Assembly: GCA_022578605.1 (NCBI GenBank)
Contig: MU394051.1
Span: 372,001 to 436,000, forward strand
Origin: Camillea tinctor
Taxonomy: Eukaryota > Ascomycota > Sordariomycetes > Xylariales > Xylariaceae
Reading direction: 5' to 3'
DNA: 64,000 nucleotides
Below the pieces are notes generated by a model. That model ran no database searches, had not been told where the DNA came from, and saw only the letters and a program-made list of their open reading frames with translations. Made by a program: the position numbers and the translations under genes. Of this stretch, positions 47,424-58,895 are shown piece after piece; within the stretch, counting starts at the first letter, position 1, and each line of letters begins with the position of its first letter.

Positions 47424-48759
47424 ATGACTGCACCAATTCCAGATCTCCCGGTCCTAGCCGAAGACGACTCCATGCTGTCGAGAAAGTTCGGCCGCGAGGT
47501 CGCCAATTATTTCTCGGGTAGCCCGCTGAACCGGGTCTCATTCCTGCGGACAGACCACGCCTTTCTCGGCGCCGCCTTTGCGCACCCGACAGCCTCGTTT
47601 CTCCTAGTTGACAACTTATCACCGCTGGGCAAGGACGCGGCAAACCTGGCCTACGTTGGGAGAGATGATATCGTGTCCCTGACCGGCAGTGCACCGTTCG
47701 ACAAGTCGGAGGAGGATCAGATTAAGGAGTTCAATTCTAACATCACCCATCCCGTCATCTTATTTCTAGGCCTCGACGAGAAGAAGAAGACGGGCTTCGA
47801 ATTCCGCGAGTACAAGGGCAGTCCCTACTTTGCCGTCGACGTTACTCCCAAGGGTTCCATCGAGGCCAAGGCCAAGGGCGTGATCGAGGCTGTCAAGGCA
47901 AAGACAGGTCTATCTTTCATCCCAGGAGGCAGGCTGATGACTTTGAATGCCCCAGAAGGTATAAATCCCCTCCCCTCCCTTCCCCTCAATCCTACACATA
48001 CTATTATGAGAAAAAAAGGGGGGGAGACGAAACGTAGCTTACCATGAGAGTAACACAGCCGCTATATACGCCCAAGCACGTGCCCTGCTAGACTGGAACC
48101 ACCGGAACCCCTTCTGCGGCGGCTGCGGCCACCGCACCCTCTCCATCAACGCAGGCACGAAGCGCGTCTGCCCGCCCACGGACCTCGCCGACGTGCCCGA
48201 GGGCGCGGCCCCCAAGCAGCGGCCCGACTGCCCCACCCGCCACGGCATCAGCAACCTGAGCTTCCCGCGCACGGACCCCACCGTCATCATGGCCATCGTG
48301 TCGGCGGACGGCACGAAGCTGCTGCTCGGCCGCAGCAAGCGGTACCCGCCGCACTGGTACAGCACGCTGGCAGGGTTCCTCGAGCCCGGCGAGTCGATCG
48401 AGGAGGCGGTGCGCCGCGAGACCTGGGAGGAGAGCGGCGTCACCGTCGGCCGCGTCGTCATCCACTCCTCCCAGCCCTGGCCCTACCCCGCGAACCTCAT
48501 GATCGGCGCCATCGGCCAGGCCCTCCCCGGCGACGGCGAGGCCATCCACCTCGGCAACGACCCCGAGCTCGAGGACGCGAGGTGGTACGGCTTCGACGAG
48601 GTCCGCGAGGCGATGGTCACGGGCGTGAGTGGCCTGGGGGAGGCCGCGCCGAAGGGGTACAAGGAGGGCGGCTTGCGTATACCCCCGCAGACGGCCATCG
48701 CGAACCAGTTGATGAATGCGGTCATCAATGGGTATCTGACGCTGCCTGCTAAGATCTGA
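47424..48759 (+). CDS. NADH pyrophosphatase (Nudix, Npy1/NUDT12-like)
   Basis: Hydrolyses NADH or NAD-capped molecules to NMN(H) and AMP; family members turn over peroxisomal NADH and remove NAD caps from RNA. Exons are 47424-47958 and 48059-48759 (411 aa; 100-nt intron). An N-terminal NADH pyrophosphatase domain is followed by a zinc ribbon with C198 and C201 (NPFCGGCGHRT) and two further cysteines. The Nudix box (~284-306) reads GFLEPGESIEEAVRRETWEE then SGV and has all catalytic acidic residues. The NADH-specific motif follows as SQPWPYPANLMIG; the usual final Ser is Asn here. The C-terminus AKI is not a canonical peroxisomal PTS1, unlike yeast Npy1 (SHL), so location is uncertain. Exon 2 is much richer in GC than exon 1. 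Confidence 0.92.
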
Positions 48760-49792
48760 TTTAAAAGAGGTATTGGGGATGCGTTGATAGCAGCGACCAG
48801 TTGGTTTTTAAACGGAAGCATTGTTATTAGTGGGATATGAAGTGTGTTGTTGGTTATTTCTAGGTTTAGATTTGATAAGGCATATATGCGAGGAAGAAAG
48901 AAAAAAAAGAGGGGAGGGTTACGCTGAGGGGAGCAATATCGCGAAGTGCGTGCATAGAGGACAGGAATGATTACAATTTCAAAGACTCGATAGATTCGAT
49001 AGAAAAAGATCTATACTTATACCTAAGTACCATATCCGACTACATATCACGAGGACTTACTATGTAGGTTGAGGCTATCTCATCACTACTTACCTTGGCC
49101 CGTATTGGTACTTACTCAAATATACCAAGCTACTAAGTAGGCCATCTTCTACCATTAATTTCAATATTATCGCAGTCAGTCTATAAATATCAGCTGGTTT
49201 TTTTTTTCAATCTGCCCTTTACCAAGGCTGCCAAGTCCAATGGCTAAATAACGAGCTCTCTAGGTTAACAGACAGGAATACCTGCAAGAGAAACCGCCAA
49301 CCAATCAAGCCACAATCCCAGCCACCCCTCCCCTTCAGCCCCCGCCCTTTCTCTCCGAGCCATTCGTCCCCCACCAATCCCTTCCACCAAATCACGTGCC
49401 CACTAATCCGCCAGCCCCACAATCCCTCTGCCCATAAAAGCCTCTCAAACCATCCAAATTTTTTTTACACTTCCTTCTTTTTTCTTTCTTTTTTTTCCTC
49501 ATCATCAGTATGGGTTAAATCTACATCGTCAAATGTTTATTTAATTTCATCAAAATGGAGGCTCCACTACGGTGGCTTGCTGAGGGTTATTGTCAAACTT
49601 TTATTGGTTTTTTGCTCTTCCATGGGTTTCCTTCCGTTCCCGGCCTCCTTAATCGAATTCCCAAGAAGACACCCTTCCCAATCAGCCGCCGACGCCAGCT
49701 CTGCCAGGTTCGGGACTGTGGGGTGTTTACTACATTTTTATTTTTCATATATATTATCTATAGCTTGCTAGCTTGTGTACCCGTGCCGTGTA

Positions 49793-49824
<32 letters not shown>

Positions 49825-50256
49825 CTCTGAGGTTTTTTTTGGCTCTATACATAGTTCGCTGTGTGATGCGCAGCCTGCATGCCCATGAGTAGATATTCCG
49901 TATGGGCGTTTGTGAGCTAGCAAATGAAAATTCTGCAGTTTTGGATTTTGCAACATTCTTTTCCACGCACCAGCCGTACGCACCCTAAAATGTCTCTGCT
50001 GCTAGTCGATACGTTTTATGCCACTTCCTGCCACTACTAGGTTGAAGGTCCCTACTTAGCTGTCGCTTCGGATCTACGAAGTCCTTTTCTCTTACTCTAC
50101 ATACCTGGCCTAGCGAGATTATCACGAGAGATGAAAGCATGACGAGTAAAGTCTTGGGAGGTTCGTTTGATTTGACTATTTGGGTGCTATGATGATATAC
50201 GTCTTAATTGCTAGCACCACCAACACTAAATCCTCCATTGACTTGTGAGTTCCCAT
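48760..50256. other. intergenic region with a possible unassigned promoter
   Basis: No supported gene. A TATA-like CATAAAAG at 49433-49440, a CT-rich leader (49466-49503) and an ATG in good context (TCAAAATGG at 49555) look like a fungal promoter and start, but the following frames are short. A CT/GT microsatellite lies at 49794-49824. Confidence 0.5.
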
Positions 50257-51304
50257 TTAGTAGAGGCGCTTGGGAGGGCTCATGGTAGCCTTCAGGGTAA
50301 GGCTGCCCACGTTCTGCCAGCCCTTCTTCAGCAGGGAGACGAGGTAGTTGATGGCCAACATGATGTTAGCGACCAGCTCCTCCTGGGTCATGCCAACGTT
50401 TCCGACAGCGACACCCATGCAGAGAACCTTCTTCAGCTGGAACTTGATGGTAGACTTAACTTCGTTAAGCTTGCCAGTCAGGTCGTCAGCGTGAGAGACG
50501 GGGGTGGGGAACTTGCCAGCTAAATCCAAGTGTTAGTAGGGATAAGACATTGCAAGTGATCCAACGCTGTGCTTACCCTTGGAAAGACCGGGGCCCAAGA
50601 GACGGGGAATCTGCTTGATCAGAGCCTCAGAAGCGACGAAGGCATCGTACTTGCGAGCGAGCTTCTTGATCAGCTTCTTGTTCTTGTTGAGCTTCTTGAG
50701 GTCATCGGCCGACATGGCATCGACACCACCGTGCTTGGCTCGGTCGATATCGTGCTGGTCACCCAGAATGCTATAACACCATTAGTTCATGTTCAGGGAC
50801 ATTTCTTTTCGTGCTCTTCGATTCCAAACGTACCAGACGCTCATGTTGGGGCGGGGAATCGAGGGAAGCTTGATGGTGCCCGAGAAACGCTTGTCACGCT
50901 CTAGTTCAAGTTAGCACCCGCTTGCGATTGTTGCCTGCCACCTGGCCCGGTCACGCATGACAATCATGGTCGTAGGATATTGCGATTGATCGAGTATTCA
51001 GGTGGCATGGAATGAGAAAATATAAGTTCACATACTAAAAAGAACAATTATTAGTTTTAATTCTATTTTATAAGATATCCAAAATAACAACATTGCGACT
51101 TACCGAGGGTCATAGTTCTTGAGGCCGATCTGGAGCTCAACGGTCTCGAGGAAGTTTCGCTTCTTGGTGTTGAGGGAGTAGTCGAGCAGCTCCCCGACGT
51201 TGGAACGCACTCCGGCTGTGAGGGTAAAAAAAGTCAGTAAAAAAAATGAATAATTAACCTTCGGAATCGAAGAAGAGAAACGAACCGACTGTGATTTTAG
51301 ACAT
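50257..51304 (-). CDS. rpl1: 60S ribosomal protein uL1 (L10a/Rpl1)
   Basis: Ribosomal protein of the L1 stalk of the large subunit. Five exons on the minus strand: 51304-51286, 51215-51104, 50900-50834, 50770-50577 and 50519-50257. The protein starts [20 protein letters not shown] and ends TMSPPKRLY; expected length is 217 aa. All exons match the family closely (for example [20 protein letters not shown] and [22 protein letters not shown]). The exon 2/3 junction is anomalous. The conserved Asp-Pro-Gln-Arg-Asp-Lys needs exon 2 to end at C51105 and exon 3 to start at 50900, but the only GT donor is one base further on, so the canonical exon sum (655 nt) is one base too long. See findings. Many introns near the 5' end are typical of fungal ribosomal protein genes. 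Other junctions are clean. Confidence 0.9.
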
Positions 51305-53142
51305 GGCGACAGTCTTCCAATAGAGATACTCTAATGGTGAGGATTATTGCGTTCGTTGATGGTGAATTGGAGGGTTTGGTTTGTAAGGGAGGAAAAAAGT
51401 TTGGAGGGGTTAAAGAATTTCAAATTCCCCATTGAATTTTTGTGGCCATGCTTACCGAGCCGACCCCAGCTGCCAGAACCTTAACCAGTGGGGCCAGCTA
51501 CATCAGCCACAATATCATATGTACATAGTACTCCGTACTCCAGGAGTACTAGCCACAATTGAGACGTCAAAGGTCCCATTCTTCCCACTTACACTGAGTT
51601 AAGTATTTATTCCCACTCCACGTGCATCACCTGTGTCCTATGCCTGCTCCGAAACATCAATCAACCAACCAATCGCATCTTCGCATTCAATGCATTCCAT
51701 CGATCATTGGCTGTATCCTAAAATTCCCGGAAGCGGAAGATGAAGAGAAGCGGGGTGGTGAAGTTGGTGAGGGAGATCAATACTACCAAGATGAAACTCT
51801 CAAGCGCACGAGCTTGTCGCAAAATATCAACCTACATAGGCAGTAGGTATCATATCAGGCTGTCGTAAGTAGATCCCTTCCGTCAGTCAGTTCTTGGAAG
51901 CCCATCAACTCTGTGCTCTATAACTTGGTTATCCATATAAGCTCTTCTTGCTCCCAACCCACAAAGCCGTACTGTCTCATCGACCCAAGGATCATCCGAC
52001 TATTGCCGATCTAATTCTGCAAAGTTCATCGTTTAGTGGGTGGGCTTTAGTTTCAAGAATATTTTCCTCAGCCTCTTTTGAACACCACCTCCGGGCCATT
52101 GCCTATTTCTAGACAAAAGAGAGCTATTAAACTGTTGTAGGCATATGCAGAATCCCCCCTCTTGCAGTCTAAGCCTTCACGATGTTGTTGACTTAGGAGT
52201 GTACAATGGACTTTGAATATGGAACTATAGACAGGTACCATTTCCAGGTTTCCAGTTTCTAAGTCAATATATCTAAGACGGGTTGGTTGTGGATGATAAG
52301 TCATTTTCGTTGTAGGCAATGGTGGAATAGTATAACCTATTCATAATGAGGTTGCGAGGCTATGCAGGACTGTTATATCCAATGATCGGGGCTTATCTCC
52401 TTAAAAAAAACCCCGAATGGATTTGTATGCTACGATAGACTATACATACCAAGCACGACTTCGCCTCACAAGGTTGTGAATATATGCCTTCGATGCGCAG
52501 TATTCGAAACATCATGCTCGGTACTACTCTATGTTGACGACCAATGAAGCAACGTGAAAAATAGCATACACACCAGCATCGGAGAGTTATCCGCATCGGA
52601 GGCAGCCTCTTGGGAAGGATCGTTGAAACCTCAAAGTAAACTTTCCCGGACGTTGGTATCTGACCCCAGAATAGGGTCTTTGACTACGACTCTCCCCTCT
52701 TTTCTGGGCCATCTGATGTCTTCTTGCAGAAGCCTCTCTCTAAACCGAGCATTCTGCACATTTTCCTGCTCCCACCTGACACTATTTGCTTGTGTAACTC
52801 ACGGGGGAAAAACGACTAATATGGAAATAGATGCGAGATATGTATCACCTTACAGACCTACGCCACCAAGATGTTGTATAGCCAACCACATCCTGTATTG
52901 GCACTCAGACCTTGGCTTCTGTTTATTGCCTCAAAGCCTCGAGGATGAAAAGGGCATCGTTCACGCGGTCTTGAGAGATCCTCCAATTTCGACTTTGCCA
53001 GGTAATCCAGGCTTAGTATCTCTTGATCTACCTTATGCCTACGGTTAGTTGTGCAGACACTTGTTGAGCGACGACACAGAATACGAGACGCTTACACACG
53101 ACAGACTTCTTCAAGAGGAAACAAGGCAAACAAAAATAAACA
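51305..53142. other. divergent intergenic region
   Basis: Upstream of uL1 (-) and of the rhodopsin-domain gene (+). Two frames (51622-51846 and 52554-53048) show no recognisable feature. A hairpin-like inverted repeat AGTACTCC...GGAGTACT lies at 51527-51550. Confidence 0.55.
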
Positions 53143-54606
53143 ATGCTGGTACCTCCAGCCGCAGTGATCGCTCAATGGCCTAAGCCGAATTACCTCAACC
53201 CGGATACCAGAGGACCTGAGGGCAAGGTCATAGGCTTACTTCTCATCGCTCTTGTTGCCGCTGTCCTCGCAGTTCGTCTGTACGCCAGAAAATGGCTGAC
53301 AAGGGGATTCGGCCTCGACGACACGCTTATAGTGATAGCATATGTAACACGAACCAATCCCCAACTCTAGAGTTTACAAATAACTAAGTCGTACTAGGCT
53401 CCTGCCCTCGCATTTACCATCATTGGCCTCGTTGCAGAAGACCGGTTTCAATGGAATCGTCATGTATGGGATGTTGATCCTAAGCTCTTTACTGTAGGGC
53501 TGCAACTAAGGTCAGAAGGAATTTCCCCCTTTTATCTTTTGTGTCCTATGCTTACACAAACCAGTCTTGTGACCGTGATCCTATTCGACTTGGCGACAAG
53601 TTTGATTAAGCTCTCTATGCTAGCGATGATCTTTCGCCTTGCGGCTGCTTCTCACGATAGGCGAACTACTATATTCATCCTAATTTTGTCCTGCATCATT
53701 GCCATTAACTGCTTCATATTCGTTGTAATCGTGATATTCCAATGCAGGTTCGTCAAAAACTGCCCGAGCACATCAGGAGTGACCTATCTTAGACTGACTC
53801 TAATATTGCTTAGGCCAGTATCAGATTATTGGACGCTTTCATTGGAGCCACAGAATTGTATCGATGAGCGAACCCACTTAGTCGCAGCAAATATCATCAA
53901 CACTATAACGGATTTTATCGTTGTTTTACTCCCTATCAAGACAATCATGGGTCTAGATCTGCCGGTCAAGCAGCGTATAATCGTTACCGGGCTTTTTGGC
54001 GTTGGGCTTTTCGCCAGCGCGGCCGGTATTGCAAGGACTTACTTCACATGGATATTGACGACATCAGCGGACCATGATACAACCTGGAATGCGTGGGCAG
54101 TCTGGCTAGCTAGCACTATAGAGCTAAACCTAGGTATTGTAAGTTGACTTTCTCTTCCTAATTCTCAACCTCCTAATTTTACAGGCTTATCTAATCCCCG
54201 TCCCCCTTTTCAGATATGTGCCTCAATTCCAGGAACAAAACCCTTCTTTGCGAGCTACCTTCCAAGAGTAGTTGGATCAACATTGAGGTCACGCAACTCT
54301 CGATATATATCGTGGGACAAAGCCCTCGGCATGCTAGATTCCCCAATACATCCTACCCCAGTCAAGTATTATTCACCTGGGAGTGAGAGTCAGCTATCAC
54401 CAACTCCACCGCTCGTATGGCTCGTTCCTGTTATGCTGTCCAATGACCAACATCAATACGTCAACACAAACAAGCCCCTTCCACCCATCAAGGACCAGGG
54501 GACTGAAAAAACACAGCTACCGGGGGAGCCTATAGCACCGGCACGTGGGATGCGCACTTTAACTCTAAATTCAGGAAAGCGGCATCCGAAAAGCGCAATT
54601 TTTTAG
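53143..54606 (+). CDS. rhodopsin-domain seven-helix membrane protein (Pth11-like)
   Basis: A member of the fungal rhodopsin-domain (formerly DUF3112/Pth11-related) family of plasma-membrane proteins, some of which act as receptors; ligand and role here are unknown. Five exons: 53143-53343, 53398-53510, 53565-53747, 53814-54138 and 54214-54606 (404 aa). All four introns are short (54, 54, 66 and 75 nt). Seven hydrophobic helices fill residues ~28-270. Family hallmarks are the basic KWLTRGFGLDD after helix 1, the FQCRPVSDYW block, NTITDFIVVLLPIK, and WLASTIELNLGIICASIPGTKPFF. The cytoplasmic tail of about 125 residues is Pro/Ser-rich. There is no N-terminal CFEM cysteine domain, so it belongs to the non-CFEM group. 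Confidence 0.88.
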
Positions 54607-57600
54607 TGTTATGTTCCATTTAATGAGATTATGGGAATCAAGCGGCTGCCCAGTACTTCTCGTTGGGTTATCATCCTGTTGTCATAGATGGGGAGGGAGG
54701 AAGGAAGAAAGGAAAGACGAGAGCTTCGATCTTGTAAGATTGGGAAGGAAAGGGAAGTGTGCCCGTAGATAGAAGTTGGCAGGGAAGAGGAAGGTAGAGG
54801 CAATTGGATATATAAGGAATGGATGATGACAACAGGAGAATAACTTTGCCGCAACGAGAGTCTTTCACTAAATGTTAGAATCACTTGATGATAATGAATA
54901 CATACGTATATTTACTTACTTCTATCCTCTATGTTCCGTTACTAAGATCACTTAGGAGCTGAACATACACCATCAGCAGCATAAGTCGGCTATTGAGGAC
55001 CGTATATGTTATTCAAAAAAGCCAATATAGACCCGTGTAAGCCGCAACCCGGCCGGTCCCTATGTTAAGTACGTCTATGTCCCCTCAAACTACTTTCATG
55101 AAGCTTATATGAACTACCAAGCTTCTTCTACGGACTCATTCTGCTCTCTTTATAAAGTCAAGAATCCTCTATAATAATCTACCACCTTGCGCAGTTGCTT
55201 ACTGTATTGTGTAGGGGCAAAGAAGGGTTGTACAAACTCGGACAAAGCTCCGCGTCCCGCTACGGTCAACAACGACGAAGATGAGGAGCAGTACCGACGG
55301 TTTCAACTCGTACATGCTCGAATAAACGGCTCTTGTTATACCACTGGAGAGTTATTCTGCTTAAACGTGAACCTCTTAGAGAGATGATATGCTACGATAC
55401 ACACCCTGCACCGGATAATATGAAGTTGTTCTCAAACGAGAAACTATAGTAACAGTCATATATTTTCTGTAGCCCATGTATATTCTGTAAAGGTTCGGTG
55501 GCTAGAACGTAGTAAATGGGATATTCACAAGGAATTAGACCTGAAAATACGAGAACGGTAAGTAAATCAAAGCCTCGCTCATGTGTATCGCGACAGATAT
55601 CCTCTATAGGGGTAGACTGGGTTTGTTACACAAAGGACTAGAACTTCAGGTATACACTATTGCGAATTATATCTATAAATAATCACTTAGGTGTTTTGGT
55701 TTACATAGACATTAGAGACAAACATAAATTACTTAATGGTTATCTGGTATAAACTCAGTATCTTGTGCTATCCGTAAACTCCTTCTATAGAGCCTCAAAA
55801 TTATAAGCAATCTCAGTTACCTACAAATATCACGAATAATTAGAAACTAGGTTAAAGGGTTTCAGAAACTGCTGAGGGACCGCATGGTCCTTTGAGGCTG
55901 CTATGTACATACGTATATAGCTCGGTGTATAATTAATCAAAAAGAAAGCCTATGCTATATTATTCAGGAAACTGAGCACCTATTACCAAGCAGCAACAAC
56001 TTAGCTAATAACATTCTCGTTCCACGAGAGACTATAATCATAATTACCTGCGATATCTCTTGATCTCTGGACACAGTTTCCTTACATTACCCCTAAATCC
56101 AACATATCGTAGTTCCCAGCAAATCGCCGTCGCCTATCCGTCATAGGAACTATCCGATGGATAAAGTAGCATGATCGGATTCATGGCAACTGCACTTAAA
56201 CCCTTTTGACAGGTAAACCGATATGAGAAAAAAAAATCATATCATTTTCGATGTATCACTGTGGGGTTATAAAACCTGCATGTATGCAGGTAGGGACCAA
56301 ATACTACCCGAACCACGGAATTGCGAGATAATGCGGCTTCGTGATCTATCCTCCCCTTTCATGTTACTCTAATCCAACATAGTTTTCTTTTTTTCTCTCC
56401 ATTAAGTGAATAAGCATACCAAGAAGGCAGCAAATAGGGTATTGGGCAACAACACCACCGCTACGTATGAGAACTACCTATACAACCTACGCCTTACCTC
56501 CTATGTTTCTCCCGTTTCCAGTAACGTTGGTGCCCAGGCATCGTTTCGTGCTCCACACTTCTATACACCGCAACCCTGTCCTCCGTTCCCCTATTCTCCT
56601 AAGGTCATCGTATTCTAGAATTTGCGTATGATTTCTCAGCATCACGCATACCCACTTGGACGGAGAGACTCAACTGCCTCTCTCTTCGCCTCTCCACTCC
56701 TTCCACAACCGAAGTTCAGAAGGAAGAGAGGAGGCAAGACCCATCCGGTAGGTCATAGCCTAAAACTCCCCCTTTTCCATCCCCTACTTCGTCAGTGGGT
56801 TGGTTATACTATGACATAGGTAGGTACCGATATTCTCGTCCATCGAACCGGCTAGTATACGCGATAGGGCCGGTAACATGGATATCGTCTCCCCGGGAGG
56901 AATAATAGTCGAAGCGCATTGACCATAAATCCTCTGTCCTCTACACTACACAGCCTTTCGCTTGCCTTCGACCGCGAGACGGGGACGGGGAAGGGGGAAG
57001 GTGGCAAGAAGGCAAGAGAGCAAGAGAGAGAGAGAGAGAGAGTGGAGGAGGTGTAGATAAGATAGCTGCCCAACGTACACCACCAACCGCAAATCTTGAA
57101 ACGAAGCAGCAACCCCCCTGGGTTTTAAGGCACCGGGATACCTTCTTGAGGCAAAGAGAAGAAAGAAGAAAACCCACTTTGTCGCCAATACCGTACCGCA
57201 CGGGCACTATCGTCTCTTGGAACTTTTGCCTCAAATTTCTTCGCATCGCAGCTCAAACTAGGTTGACTGATTATTTGGTAGTCTTTACTTCATATAGCCG
57301 ATATAAGCCAATAGTGCTGTCGGAATTAAGATTCAAAGTAGATCTAGAACGAATACGAGCACAATTTCTATACCTTACGATCATGAATAGTTCGGCGGAG
57401 GCCCCCCTAGAAGTCGGTTATGATAATGCCGGGCATGCTTAACAAGGTTCTCGGCATCCCCTGCTAAGTGAAGCAGATAATAGTTAAATGAATGAAATAA
57501 ATACTAGGAGGACGAATGCACACCGGTGAGTATGACAGTGAAGAAAAAAGATTATGCCCAGATTTTCGAAATTGTTTGAATTTCGGGTGTCTGCACGACG

Positions 57601-58895
57601 TTGTAGCCCGCGTAGCCTACGTAAGTGAGGTTTTATTAAGTAGGATTTGGGATGTTCTCGCGTTTCGAGCTAGTGGCAGACCGGTGTAGATCGTTATAAT
57701 TGCGAATTGGGTATATAGGCGTATCACATCGTCGATAAAAATCAATCTAATCTATTAGGTGGAAGCCTATTTATAGATAGAACCAATAGAAAATTTCGAT
57801 AGATGGATACCAAGTTTGCTAACCTAGATGTACGTCAGAATTCAGGGGGAGGGGATGAGAACGGGGAAGAGGTTATCTTGCGTATATAGTGTATACAGGG
57901 GGTGTTCAGATTATTGCGTCATGTGGAGTGCTTCATTGATGATGTAAAATGGGCACTCTCCCCCGTATTGGAAAATTCGCTCGGAAGTTTCCTTTCGGTT
58001 TAAATTAACCTAGAAAAGTTCTCTTAGTTCGATGGTCTTTTTTTTTTGTTTAGTTCCTTCGCTATCTCGATGTAGACCAAATGGCAGTACAATATGAATA
58101 AAATGTTCTTAGGAAAGCGATAGAAAATGTAGTTATAGACTCCAACCGTGAGGTTCTATGTATAATTCTTGATAGATTGATATGATATATCTAAAACAAA
58201 AAGCAAAGCAAAGCGAATATCAAATAACTGAGTAGATTTTTTCCCCCCATTTCCCAGATGCAAACCAAATAAACAAGAAAATAAACAAATAGTAACAAAG
58301 TGGATATATCAGCGTCGGCAGTAGTAACAACATCTATCGTCAATGTCGACGATCCTTCCTCCACTTCAACACGTGCTCTTCACAGTCACCACATCACAAC
58401 ACTAACCATGTCAGGCCATGTGGGCCCGAATGGAGGTTGGATACACTCCATCATCTCGGCGCGGCGCCGCGACTCCTCTTCTCTCTTCTGCGGTGTCCAC
58501 GCAGTTTATGCGTGCATCTTCTTTCATCTCAGAAAGGCAATTCGTATCCTGGAACGGCTCTTTCCGGCCACAAATCCTGGGCATGTTTCCTGGCTTAAAA
58601 ATCCGGACAAGCTCCACATGGAAAGTGATGGTTCCGGTAGCTTGGGTCCAATCCGGGGCTCGGGTTCAGGTTTGGAGGGTTTATCGTGAAACCCCTTCTC
58701 ATAACCTAGCCGAAACTCCGCGTCGATCTCCTGATCGACGTGGGAAGAGAAGTAGAAACAGAAGTATGCACTTGCAATACTAGCAATATAGTAAAGAAAT
58801 CTCCTATAGGTTGCAAATCTGGGGGTTTACTATGATCAAGGCGAGTTAGCGGAGTTCATGTAGTTGTAGTGGATGGGGCTACTCACGTTTTTCAT
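54607..58895. other. 4.3-kb A/T-rich gene-free region
   Basis: No supported gene, RNA or intact mobile element. The part at about 55380-56100 is A/T-rich with many TA steps and no open frames. Short frames at 55187, 56406, 57146 and 58300 are not recognisable. A GA microsatellite lies near 57022-57041. Confidence 0.5.

Noticed and set aside
52554..53048. 164-codon frame just before the rhodopsin-domain gene
   Set aside because: Mixed composition with many Cys, Ser and Pro and no family resemblance; it ends about 95 bp before the real start and is likely noncoding leader.
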